A stretch of 36,342 nucleotides of DNA from a virus. Position 1 is the first letter of the stretch. Each line of letters opens with the position of its first letter. The stretch covers positions 1-36,342 of IMG/VR virus record IMGVR_UViG_3300025168_000260; one strand, given 5' to 3'. Below the pieces are notes generated by a model that was not told where the DNA came from, ran no database searches, and saw nothing but the letters and a program-made list of their open reading frames with translations. Made by a program: the position numbers and the translations under genes. Of the stretch, positions 1-8,210 are shown piece after piece.

Positions 1-125
1 GTGTCAGGGGCCGCCGACTCAACTACTTGAGAGTACGGCATTCTACCTTGCCCCTTAATGTCGGAATAAGGAGTTGCTTTTGGCGGATTTGATGGTTTAT
101 TTCCTGTGTATTTTACTCTGGACAT
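1..125 (-). CDS. Partial small protein, 5' end only (runs off left edge)
   Basis: An ATG on the minus strand at 125-123 opens a frame of 41 codons that stays open to the window edge. A GAGG Shine-Dalgarno lies just upstream, inside the last codons of the portal gene, and the start is 2 bp from the portal stop, as expected for tight operon coupling. The visible product starts MSRVKYTGNKPSNPPK and is basic and proline/serine rich, with no recognised domain. Its place directly after the portal is where podoviruses often keep scaffold or small head genes, but that role is inference. If the window is a closed circle, the frame continues at 36342 for ten more codons and stops at 36312, giving about 51 residues. 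Otherwise the 3' end is missing. Confidence 0.6.
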   Translation of the reverse strand, partial: MSRVKYTGNKPSNPPKATPYSDIKGQGRMPYSQVVESAAPD

Positions 126-126
126 A

Positions 127-2568
127 TTAACCTCTTTTTTGTTGTTGTCGTAATTGTTCACGTTGCATAGCAGCTTGTATCTTAAGCTGCGTTTGGTTGT
201 TTTGGTTTTGTTGACGTAAATCAAATTCTTGTGCTTTGCGAGCTTGTTTTTGAGAATCTAACTGTAATTCAGCTTGATCTATAGCATTATCCGCTTGATT
301 TTTTTGCCCCCTAAGTTCAAGTTCTTGTTGTTTTAAAGCAACAACAGGGTCCGGCGGCTGTTGGTCTGCACCTGTCACTTGAGCATTAATAGCCTTCAAC
401 CCCTTCATACCTTCCGCTATAAATTGAGATTTCAGAGCCTCAAACACAGGGTCGCCTTGCATTTGAGGGGCAGAGTTCGTTTGCTGTTGATAGACTTCTA
501 TTGCCTGCTCCGTAGCTTGGATTTGAACATGTTGCATAATATGCTTTTGAAGGTCCATTGCAATACGAGGGATCTGAGTTACCATAGGAGTGCCACCAAA
601 AACCATGTGTGCCATGATGTGTGATTGATGATCTTGGTTCTCAAAAGCTTTAAGAGGAGAGCCTGAAAAGGTATCTATATTTTCCTGTGCAGCGTCTTTT
701 GGTATTTCTTCCGTGGTGCTTGGGGGTAGCAGGATTTTGTCTACGTCCCTAACATTCAGTGCCTCGTACATTCTGCGATACACTTCGTACATATTGTGTA
801 TTTCCGGGGCCTGCATCGCAAGCTGTATCTCAGTCTGTGCAAGAGTAATACGCTGGGCTTGAGAAAAAATATTGGGGTCAGAAATAGGGACAACATCCAC
901 CCTATCATCAAAATCCTTGGCAAAGACCATTTGATCCCCACCTTGCACCTTGTAAGGATACTCCTGAGGAAGATAATCAGACATTACCTTGGACAAAAGA
1001 CGAAACTCTATCCGCATAGCATAATGAAGTCGTTTGTGAACCGCCGACATTACTCTGGAACCTTGTTCCATCATAGCAATTGTCGTCCCAACAGCAGCCG
1101 ATTGATTGCCATCGCCTACTTTTAAGTCTGTAATCGTAGCAAAACGCTGTCCAGCTTGGACAACAAACCCTAACAGTTGAAATAAAGTGGGATCTGGCCC
1201 TTTAAACGGTAAAGGCATTAGGGAATCACGAATTGCGCCCCCCGGAGCGTCTACATCACGAAATTCTCCCGGTTTTAACGGACTTTCATCATCTCTTATG
1301 CGTAGCCCACGCGCTTTAAACCCTGCTGGAAGGTTTGACAGCGTTCCCGCATCAATTAATTGCCGTAAAGCGGCAGTAGCCGTCCGAGAAAGACCGCCAA
1401 TAGTATGAATAAGCCCCAATCCATAAAAACCGAAGCCCGGAAGGAACTTATAATGCACAAAATACTGTGTTTTCTTATAATTAGGGTCATCTTCCGCATA
1501 ATTCCTACGAATAGACAAGATTTTTCCATTATCTTGGCTAATTGTAACTAAATAAGGAAGCCGTATACCCGTGTCTTCACCATCCGCATCTTTATCTTCA
1601 TGCCCGGCTAGGTCTAAATCAACGTGACACTCTAATAACGTGCAATCATAATCAACATTTGAAGCCGTTACACCGTCAATTTTGTCTATTTGCTCGACAA
1701 CATTGTTAGAGTGAGCTTGGCTGGGAAGAACATCTAGATCTCTATAGAATCCTGCAATTTGTTTTTTACGCAGGTCATTCATAGACATACGAACAACATG
1801 TGTAATATTTGGACATGTTTCGAGATCATTCGCCTCATAAGGCACAACAAGGTTTTCCGCCGCCACAAACTTACTGACAGCACGACCTAAAGAAGAATCA
1901 TAATACACTTTCTTAAAGGTAGAACCCGCCAATGGGAGATAAAACAGCATCTGATCAAGTTCTGGTGTGTATTCTTCCATTACATTTGTAATGTAATAGT
2001 TCATAAACCGCCGCACACGTTGCGCTTGATCCTCCTTCTCCTTAGTAACCGAACCCATCACATCAGTACGGACGGGGCCACTTGCAGGAAGCAATTCGTT
2101 AAACGCTTGAGCCTGAAACTGGGTGGCAGCCTCGGCTAGGAGGGGATGCGTTACGCCTGTTGCTCCTGCAAATGGTTCTGTGCGTTCTTCATAGTTAAAC
2201 CCTAAAAGCTCTAATCCTTTAGAATAAGCCTCTTCCCAATCTGCTCTAGATGCTTTGTTGCTTTCGTATTCCTCCATCAATTGATTAGAAACACGGGCAA
2301 GCTCACTATCTTCCATACCCTCCGCAAGATTAGAATAGAACTCTTCTGGAGGACCAAATTCGGCTGTCGGGTCAAAATCAACAACAACCGCACCATCGTC
2401 TTCTGGAATAATTTCAAACACTTCGGAAGAAATAATATCCGCTTCTTCTGGTAGTTCAACAGACAGCCTTTCCCCAAGCTCCGCCCCCTCTGGAACACGG
2501 TCCATGAGCGATGCTGCACTCGCCATAATTTCTTCTATTTCTTCTATTTCTTCCGAATCTTCTGACAT
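127..2568 (-). CDS. Portal protein
   Basis: This 813-residue protein is called the portal, the dodecameric ring at one capsid vertex through which TerL pumps DNA and to which the tail attaches. The first ~80 residues are very acidic (Glu repeats). The middle has the mixed alpha/beta look of large podoviral portals, including a SDPNIFSQAQR segment near residue 560 that I associate with portals of uncultured marine phages. The last ~120 residues are Gln/Lys-rich and predicted coiled coil, comparable to the C-terminal extension of P22-type portals (P22 portal is 725 residues). A strong GGAGGTGG ribosome site sits before the ATG. It lies in the late minus-strand operon downstream of TerL, the usual TerL-portal order with a large gene inserted between. 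The family call is from sequence style, without a search. Confidence 0.8.
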   Translation of the reverse strand: MSEDSEEIEEIEEIMASAASLMDRVPEGAELGERLSVELPEEADIISSEVFEIIPEDDGAVVVDFDPTAEFGPPEEFYSNLAEGMEDSELARVSNQLMEEYESNKASRADWEEAYSKGLELLGFNYEERTEPFAGATGVTHPLLAEAATQFQAQAFNELLPASGPVRTDVMGSVTKEKEDQAQRVRRFMNYYITNVMEEYTPELDQMLFYLPLAGSTFKKVYYDSSLGRAVSKFVAAENLVVPYEANDLETCPNITHVVRMSMNDLRKKQIAGFYRDLDVLPSQAHSNNVVEQIDKIDGVTASNVDYDCTLLECHVDLDLAGHEDKDADGEDTGIRLPYLVTISQDNGKILSIRRNYAEDDPNYKKTQYFVHYKFLPGFGFYGLGLIHTIGGLSRTATAALRQLIDAGTLSNLPAGFKARGLRIRDDESPLKPGEFRDVDAPGGAIRDSLMPLPFKGPDPTLFQLLGFVVQAGQRFATITDLKVGDGNQSAAVGTTIAMMEQGSRVMSAVHKRLHYAMRIEFRLLSKVMSDYLPQEYPYKVQGGDQMVFAKDFDDRVDVVPISDPNIFSQAQRITLAQTEIQLAMQAPEIHNMYEVYRRMYEALNVRDVDKILLPPSTTEEIPKDAAQENIDTFSGSPLKAFENQDHQSHIMAHMVFGGTPMVTQIPRIAMDLQKHIMQHVQIQATEQAIEVYQQQTNSAPQMQGDPVFEALKSQFIAEGMKGLKAINAQVTGADQQPPDPVVALKQQELELRGQKNQADNAIDQAELQLDSQKQARKAQEFDLRQQNQNNQTQLKIQAAMQREQLRQQQKRG

Positions 2569-2596
2569 ACCACCTCCAATAAAAAACTACTATACA

Positions 2597-2869
2597 TCAA
2601 TTAGAGAACTTTTCCATAAAAATAGGTGTGTCCTCCCCGACATACGCTCCTTGGACGTTAAATTCAAAATATTCCTCGGCTTCCTCGAAGTCCATGCTAT
2701 CTCGCGTTATCAAGATATCAATACACTTTTCTCTATCGTAAACCGCTACAGGTTTAGTAAATTGCCTTCCCACACCTACGAAAGCATCCTCGAAACCATC
2801 GGCCATTAAAAGCCCTTCTTCCCAAATTTCCGGAAAGTTTTCTTGTAACTTCTCATTAAAATTTTGCAT
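2597..2869 (-). CDS. Hypothetical acidic protein, 90 aa
   Basis: This is a short acidic protein (many Glu/Asp, MEKFSN at the C-terminus) with no recognised domain. The start is supported by a near-perfect AAGGAGGG Shine-Dalgarno seven bases upstream, inside the end of the preceding gene. The frame overlaps the 3' end of the large polyvalent gene by 14 bp and ends 28 bp before the portal start, so the three are translationally linked. The residues FEEAEEYFEFNVQGAYVGED look like a compact globular fold of a type common as small ORFs in phage late operons. The function is unknown; a head-completion or virion role is only suggested by position. Confidence 0.75.
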   Translation of the reverse strand: MQNFNEKLQENFPEIWEEGLLMADGFEDAFVGVGRQFTKPVAVYDREKCIDILITRDSMDFEEAEEYFEFNVQGAYVGEDTPIFMEKFSN

Positions 2870-5800
2870 TAGTTTCCCTCCTTAATGCTGTTGGTATTCC
2901 TGTAGAAAAAACCGTGGGCCGTGTTTCACGTGAAACAACCCCACCACGATTAAAATCTTTTGCAATGTCCTTACCATACTTGACATTTTTTGCTAAAACA
3001 AGCTGCCCTATTTGTATTACTTCCTCTGCGTTTTTAACAGGCTTTAAGGTTTTAGTGTTGTAAAAATAAGAAGCACGTTTTGGATTATACCCAATTTGCG
3101 TCCAATCTGGGTCGTTAAGAAATTTTTTTGCTTGTCTATAAAGGTCCGCGCTATCATGATTAACCCAGTTTCCCGTCATAGTTGCAAAGGGACTCTTGCT
3201 CTTCGTACCAGAAGCAACCTCTAACGCTTTTTTCCTACTTGACCCTTTTTGTACAAAATCAACATTTCTTAATTGGGTTGTTCTAGGATAACCCACAGGA
3301 AAAGGTTCTCTTTTTTGCGGATGAATCGCTGGAACCCACGTTCCTTGTCTTTCATAAGAAGGTATATCTAATCTTGCATCTACTTTTTGTCCACTTTTTA
3401 AAGATAACGTGCTTTTATTTTCATTAAGTTGGTCTACCCCTGTGTCTATTATTTTTTCTCTTTTTATTTTATCAAGGGCATTTTGCGCTCTTTGATACAA
3501 AGGAAGCATAGGAAAATTATCTTCTGTAAAAACAGTAGGAGGATAGTTTTTTTTAATAATTTCGTTGCGTTTCCTTAAAAGAGCGGCTAACGGACCAAGC
3601 GCATTTTCGTCTTTTGCTTTTTTAATTTCTTCAGCGTTTTTTTGCAACCCGCTTTGCTTCCCTATTTCCTCTCTTTCTTTGTAAAGAGATACATTAGCTT
3701 CTGCTCTTTTTTCCTGATTTTTAATAAGGGTTTGTTTATCAATGTTTGAAGATCCGTCCATTGCCTGATATCTATATGAGTTAAAATATGGCTCTTTAGT
3801 GATAACGTCATCCACAGGAGTGTCTGAAGAATACATATCCGTGAACAAGTTCTCCTTGTCCCGCCCTAAACCTTTTGTTCTATCTCTAGGAAGATTTATA
3901 GTTTCTCCAACCCGTATAACTTTTTTTAGTTCTTCTATTAATCGTTTTTTTTCTTTGTTTACTTTACTGCTTACATCAACACCAAAATCGTAATACTCCT
4001 TAGTCAGAGCATCTAATTCCTTTCTAACTCTATCCTGTTCTTCATCCAAAGGTGTTTTTCTGTTCATAGCAATACGCTCTACCTTAGCCGTATCTTCTAT
4101 TTCCTTTTTTAACTTTTTAACATGCGGAGGGAGAGAATTACTTCCATCACGAGGACGAACTATAAGGTTTATTTTTTTGTTTGGGTTTGCATCAAAGGAA
4201 AGGTCCTCTACCTCGTAACCTTGATCTTTAAGCTCCTGTATACGCATTTGATTTATAGGGATATCAGGGGAAAGGTTACGACGCTCTTTTGGGCTTAAAC
4301 CCGCTCTCCTTTGATCTAAACGCGAATATACCTCTCCGGAAAGTGCCCTATATAGGTTTGTTTCTTCTAAATCAATCTTGTTTTTTAAGTCGTATATTTT
4401 AGCGTTTTTAGAACTAAAGTTTAGACCAGTATCTTCTATTGCAAAAGCTTGTTTTAATTCTAAGTTTAAACCGTTCCAGTTTTTCAACACACCATTAAGT
4501 ACCCCTTCGTCTGCCGTTAACCGTGCGAGAGTGCTTCTGTCTTGTGGCCCTAAAGTACCAAGACTGGATCTTACCTCCAATGTATTCATACTTTCTCGAA
4601 TAGCCCCTAGACGTTCATTAAGATCGCTTGCAATGTTTGTGTTTCCACCCGAAGCAAATAACATATGATCCTGCACGTCATGCCCTACTTCATGTATAAG
4701 TATGTTTTTAAAGGTTTCGGGGTGTTTGTTAGGGTTAATAGCCACGGATATAGTCTTACTACCTCCTTCTGTGACGTATTGACCAAAAGTTGGCAAGTTA
4801 GGGTCATAAGTAACCCTTGTTCCTTTCAGGTCAGGGTACATCTTAAAAACAGGTGTTCCCTTAAAAATGTCTTCAGTCTTTACATAATCTCCGGGGTTTT
4901 TCACTAAGAGGTTTGCTGCCTTCTTGTCCAACCTTACATTTTGATCAGACACTTCATATCTTATTTTATTATCTGGGCCAATGTGCCAGCCATAAGTTTT
5001 CCTGATTTTATATTCCTCTAAAAGTTTTCTCTGTAAAGCAGGAGAAATACTTTTTTGGCTTTTAAAACCAAGGTTTCTTAATTCTTCTGTGATCTGTAAT
5101 CTCGAAAGATTGTTGATACGGTTAGACTCAATCCTAGCCTCATTTAAATTAGCCTTAAGTTTCTTACCCGTTGTATTACCAACCTTCAGGTTGTCAGGGA
5201 CATTGCTCATAAATCTGCCTCCGATATAAGAATAAAAAGTAGTATCGCCCAAACCAGCTTTTCCAGCCCCTCCTATTACGGACCCCGTAACACCTGTTCC
5301 CAACAAATTAAGCAATAAATTAGCCACATCACTCTTTCCTAATCTAGTCCCATCTTCATATACAATGTAATCTGCACCCGGATTGTTGAAAAGATCTCCT
5401 TGTCCGTACAAAATTGCTTCTGCTTTCTTATTAATAGAGTCTAAAACCTTAATAACATTTCCCCCAGCTTTCGTCCGTGTTTCAGGGTCAGAAAGAAAAT
5501 CATATATATACTGCCCTGTCTTCTTTGCTCCTGCAGGAACGTTCTTAATAATTTGTGCGATTGGCATGTACTCCGCCCCTACTTCCGCTTTACCATAAAC
5601 GGGGGGTTTTATTAAACGAAGCGTCCCTTGATTCCGAGTGTTAATATCAGATATAAACTCTGCTTTTTCCCCTGTTTCGGGGTTATAGCCCGGAGGAGAA
5701 ATAACCCGTTCTCCTTGTTGGTCTATGAGAATATTAGGAAGGTCTGTTCTCCTTAGATTCTTAATTTCCTCCTCCGTTCCCTCTTTAATAATTTTTCTGC

Positions 5801-8210
5801 GAAGAGGCGCAAAAGCGTTCGCAAATGCTGAAACTATTCCCCCACTTTCTATTTCGTTAGGCGTGTACCCATATTCATAAACAGGCTTTGCTTCGCCCCC
5901 GTCTTGAAGCTTACGGGCCAAGGTTCCAATGCCTTGTTTGTAGACAGAGCCTCCTTTGTTGTATTTAACAGGAGAATATCCAAACTCATTAACATCATTT
6001 TGGTCCCATATAAGGTCTTTAACTTTTACTTTTTTACTAAGAAGTTTACCTGCATCTTCTCCTTTTTCCCCATAGCCCGAAGCCCCATGAAGTTCTGCGT
6101 ATCTAGGAGAAAGCGTTACAAAATCTCCTTCATTAATTTCTGTAATAGATTCTTCATTGGGAACCGCCCTATAAATTGTAACTTCTGCCTCTGGGTTTCC
6201 TTTAGCTCTTAAAATTTCGTTGTAACTTTCCGTGTTTGCAATTCCGTATTCATCCCCAGAAAACTTTGCACCGGGAGCGTATATTCTTTGACCTCTTGGA
6301 GAATAAAAATCTTCTGGGTAACCTGCTCGGTTTCCTAAAGTATCTTTTGTTAAATTATCTAATCGAACAGTACCTTCTTCCTCTAGTCCCCTTGCTTGGT
6401 GTTGGAGCCTATAAGAAGTATCTATAACTTCTTTTTTTGATGCTGCCTCTTCAGGTTTTAAATAAGAACCCACACCAGAATCGCCATATCTAATATTATA
6501 GGAGTAAGGTTCTCGGTACATACTATCCGATATACTAAGGTCCTTATTACGTCCTTTATTTTCAACGAAACCAAAGCGTTTGTAGAATTTACGCAATCTA
6601 TCTTTTGAAGTTCCACCAAAAGAAGTGTCAGGGGTTACTCTTATCTGTTTATTTGTTTGGTCTGCATAATCAATTAACTCTCGCATCGCTTGTGAACCCA
6701 CACCTTTTTTACGCTCACTTTTAGGGACCTCAATTTGACTCAAAGTAATTGTGTCTTTATCCTCACTTATAAAGTTTTTTATATTTCTTTCGTCCCACGA
6801 CTTACCAATCGCCTTCACACCCCTTTCTTTTTGAGGCAATGTCGCATCTGCTAATTCTTTAGATTGAAGAAGATCAAACAAAGGATTAAGGCGTGTTAAT
6901 ACACGACCACCTGTTTTTAAAATAGAACCAAAATCTATTTTTGGTCTTTGAAGTCTTTTTCTGTCTTGAACAGTTGGAAGGTTCCTTCTCTTATTAGGAT
7001 CTTCAGGAGGGGAGCCACCGTCTTGAAGTTTGTAAACAAGACGACCAATGCCTTGATTGTAGACAGAGCCACCGTTTTGTTTCTTTTCCACTTCACGTGA
7101 AACAGAAGAAGAGAAATGGGGTGGCCTCTGATATGGATCTTTCAGTGAGTTCTGGGGTTCTATAGGTGGGCTTGGCTTTCTCTCGGGTACAGTCACTGTA
7201 ACATGGGGCATATCTACCATATCTTTTAACATCTCCGGCCCAAAAGTGTCTATATAGTGTAATACTGACATGTTTTTACCTTTTGGCCTTATAGTAGGTG
7301 TGTCTCTGGTAAAGAACATACCGGACCCACCCTCTTTCTGTATCTTAAAAGGAGAGTCTATTTCATGACCCTTAAGGAGCTCCCTAACAGAGGGACTTGT
7401 AAGTGCGGTTATAAGTACATGGCTAGGCGAGTCCATTCCGATGTACGCTGCTTCTACCAAGTCCCCGCCCTGTCCCCCCCCTTTGACATAGCTTTCATAG
7501 CTTCTACCTCTCGTATTAACTGCCCGTTTAGTCTCAAAGTATATTTGCCTAACTACTCCAAGCATATTTGCCATCTGTTGCTGCGCAATACCACTTGGAT
7601 CTTTAAGGGCTTCGTTCACGTTTAACTGATCTAAGTTGCCTCCATTATTAGCTAAGAAGGCATGTAGTGCTTCATGGACAACAGTGGACTCTTTAGGGTT
7701 GTTGCCCTTAGTGCTTATTGTTATCATAGGAATAGGCTGGCCGTAATCATTAGCGCTTGCTACTTTTTTCCCTGTAAACTTCCCCATACCAGAAGCACCA
7801 CCCGCGTAATAGTAGTCTGCATAGTCTATTGGTGCTCGTGGGTTTCTTACATCGTATTTTGCAGCACTTTCAGTATACTGCCCCGGCCCCTCTGGCTCAT
7901 AAATATAGTAGTCTTCTAACTCACCTGTTTCAAAGTTTCTTCTAACTGCGTCTTCTCTGTTTATTACTTGTGGATATGCTCTCCCCTGCGCACCAGCATC
8001 ATCCACCATACTTATAGAGACTCCCTTTAACCCGGGGGCTATTATAGCCGCAAGCTCTCTGAGTCTTGGCTCCTTGGCATTATTGGATAACCAAGTCATA
8101 ATCTTCTCACCATCTTCTTTCTCATTAATAACAGCTTCAAGTTCTGAGGAATATCTACCTGCTAGACCTGCGTCAAGACGACCAATGCCTCGATTGTACA
8201 CATTATCCAT
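2856..8210 (-). CDS. Giant modular polyvalent protein (two HExxH zincin motifs, GNAT-like, ADP-ribosyltransferase-like)
   Basis: This 1784-residue protein has no virion-scaffold look. It reads as a chain of effector modules, like the 'polyvalent proteins' described for phages and conjugative elements, which are delivered with the DNA. Module 1 (1 to ~377) holds HEALH near residue 179, a zincin metallopeptidase motif. Module 2 (~378-749) holds a GNAT-like stretch (KKGVGSQAMRELIDYA to FYKRFGFVENKG, ~500-560) and an ADP-ribosyltransferase-like stretch (IYRAVP, DFVTLSPRYAELHG, QNDVNEFGY, ~676-755). Module 3 (~750-1784) holds a second HEVGH near 1171 and long Lys/Glu coiled regions. Each module opens with a copy of (G)GSVYxQGIGxL...KLQDGG. 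A GAAGGTGG ribosome site precedes the ATG, and the gene overlaps the TerL stop by 8 bp. It sits in the late operon, fitting packaging into the virion. Enzyme activities are inferred from motifs only. Confidence 0.75.
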   Translation of the reverse strand: MDNVYNRGIGRLDAGLAGRYSSELEAVINEKEDGEKIMTWLSNNAKEPRLRELAAIIAPGLKGVSISMVDDAGAQGRAYPQVINREDAVRRNFETGELEDYYIYEPEGPGQYTESAAKYDVRNPRAPIDYADYYYAGGASGMGKFTGKKVASANDYGQPIPMITISTKGNNPKESTVVHEALHAFLANNGGNLDQLNVNEALKDPSGIAQQQMANMLGVVRQIYFETKRAVNTRGRSYESYVKGGGQGGDLVEAAYIGMDSPSHVLITALTSPSVRELLKGHEIDSPFKIQKEGGSGMFFTRDTPTIRPKGKNMSVLHYIDTFGPEMLKDMVDMPHVTVTVPERKPSPPIEPQNSLKDPYQRPPHFSSSVSREVEKKQNGGSVYNQGIGRLVYKLQDGGSPPEDPNKRRNLPTVQDRKRLQRPKIDFGSILKTGGRVLTRLNPLFDLLQSKELADATLPQKERGVKAIGKSWDERNIKNFISEDKDTITLSQIEVPKSERKKGVGSQAMRELIDYADQTNKQIRVTPDTSFGGTSKDRLRKFYKRFGFVENKGRNKDLSISDSMYREPYSYNIRYGDSGVGSYLKPEEAASKKEVIDTSYRLQHQARGLEEEGTVRLDNLTKDTLGNRAGYPEDFYSPRGQRIYAPGAKFSGDEYGIANTESYNEILRAKGNPEAEVTIYRAVPNEESITEINEGDFVTLSPRYAELHGASGYGEKGEDAGKLLSKKVKVKDLIWDQNDVNEFGYSPVKYNKGGSVYKQGIGTLARKLQDGGEAKPVYEYGYTPNEIESGGIVSAFANAFAPLRRKIIKEGTEEEIKNLRRTDLPNILIDQQGERVISPPGYNPETGEKAEFISDINTRNQGTLRLIKPPVYGKAEVGAEYMPIAQIIKNVPAGAKKTGQYIYDFLSDPETRTKAGGNVIKVLDSINKKAEAILYGQGDLFNNPGADYIVYEDGTRLGKSDVANLLLNLLGTGVTGSVIGGAGKAGLGDTTFYSYIGGRFMSNVPDNLKVGNTTGKKLKANLNEARIESNRINNLSRLQITEELRNLGFKSQKSISPALQRKLLEEYKIRKTYGWHIGPDNKIRYEVSDQNVRLDKKAANLLVKNPGDYVKTEDIFKGTPVFKMYPDLKGTRVTYDPNLPTFGQYVTEGGSKTISVAINPNKHPETFKNILIHEVGHDVQDHMLFASGGNTNIASDLNERLGAIRESMNTLEVRSSLGTLGPQDRSTLARLTADEGVLNGVLKNWNGLNLELKQAFAIEDTGLNFSSKNAKIYDLKNKIDLEETNLYRALSGEVYSRLDQRRAGLSPKERRNLSPDIPINQMRIQELKDQGYEVEDLSFDANPNKKINLIVRPRDGSNSLPPHVKKLKKEIEDTAKVERIAMNRKTPLDEEQDRVRKELDALTKEYYDFGVDVSSKVNKEKKRLIEELKKVIRVGETINLPRDRTKGLGRDKENLFTDMYSSDTPVDDVITKEPYFNSYRYQAMDGSSNIDKQTLIKNQEKRAEANVSLYKEREEIGKQSGLQKNAEEIKKAKDENALGPLAALLRKRNEIIKKNYPPTVFTEDNFPMLPLYQRAQNALDKIKREKIIDTGVDQLNENKSTLSLKSGQKVDARLDIPSYERQGTWVPAIHPQKREPFPVGYPRTTQLRNVDFVQKGSSRKKALEVASGTKSKSPFATMTGNWVNHDSADLYRQAKKFLNDPDWTQIGYNPKRASYFYNTKTLKPVKNAEEVIQIGQLVLAKNVKYGKDIAKDFNRGGVVSRETRPTVFSTGIPTALRRETNAKF
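2922..2937. promoter_or_regulatory. parS: Exact parS (ParB-binding) palindrome
   Basis: The sequence TGTTTCACGTGAAACA is a perfect 16-bp palindrome identical to the near-universal bacterial chromosomal parS site, the loading site for the CTP-dependent clamp ParB. It lies within the 3' end of the polyvalent gene, where it encodes V-V-S-R-E-T. No ParA or ParB gene is visible in the window, so any binding would be by host ParB. Under equal base frequencies the expected number of such exact 16-mers in 36 kb is about 10^-5. The match is seen directly; function is inference. Confidence 0.7.
5904..5965 (-). repeat. Module linker repeat, copy 3
   Basis: This stretch encodes GGSVYKQGIGTLARKLQDGG at about residue 750 of the polyvalent protein. 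It is similar at the DNA level to the copies at 7023-7078 and 8170-8210 (shared ccaatgcct.g.ttgta.ac core). It separates the GNAT/ART-like module from the module with the second HExxH motif. Such in-frame direct repeats could allow module gain or loss by recombination. Confidence 0.7.
7023..7078 (-). repeat. Module linker repeat, copy 2
   Basis: This stretch encodes GGSVYNQGIGRLVYKLQDGG at about residue 378 of the polyvalent protein, between the first zincin-like module and the GNAT/ART-like module. It is an imperfect direct repeat of 5904-5965. Confidence 0.7.
7089..7104. promoter_or_regulatory. Degenerate parS-like site
   Basis: CACTTCACGTGAAACA matches 13 of 16 bases of the parS consensus. 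The central TTCACGTGAA and the whole right half-site GTGAAACA are intact; only the first three bases differ. It lies in the polyvalent gene, just before the second GGSVYNQGIG linker, and encodes V-S-R-E-V. It could be a weaker ParB site or simply a relic of module duplication, because the exact site 4.2 kb away also encodes V-S-R-E. Confidence 0.45.
8170..8210 (-). repeat. Module linker repeat, copy 1 (N-terminal, partial)
   Basis: The first codons of the polyvalent protein, MDNVYNRGIGRLDAG, repeat the VYxxGIGxL half of the internal linkers. The protein therefore begins with the same signature that opens each later module. The KLQDGG half is absent here. Confidence 0.65.

Noticed and set aside
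361-624. Plus-strand ORFs of 60-110 codons opposite the portal and polyvalent genes
   Set aside because: They lie wholly antisense to clear coding sequence, lack ribosome sites and have unnatural composition.
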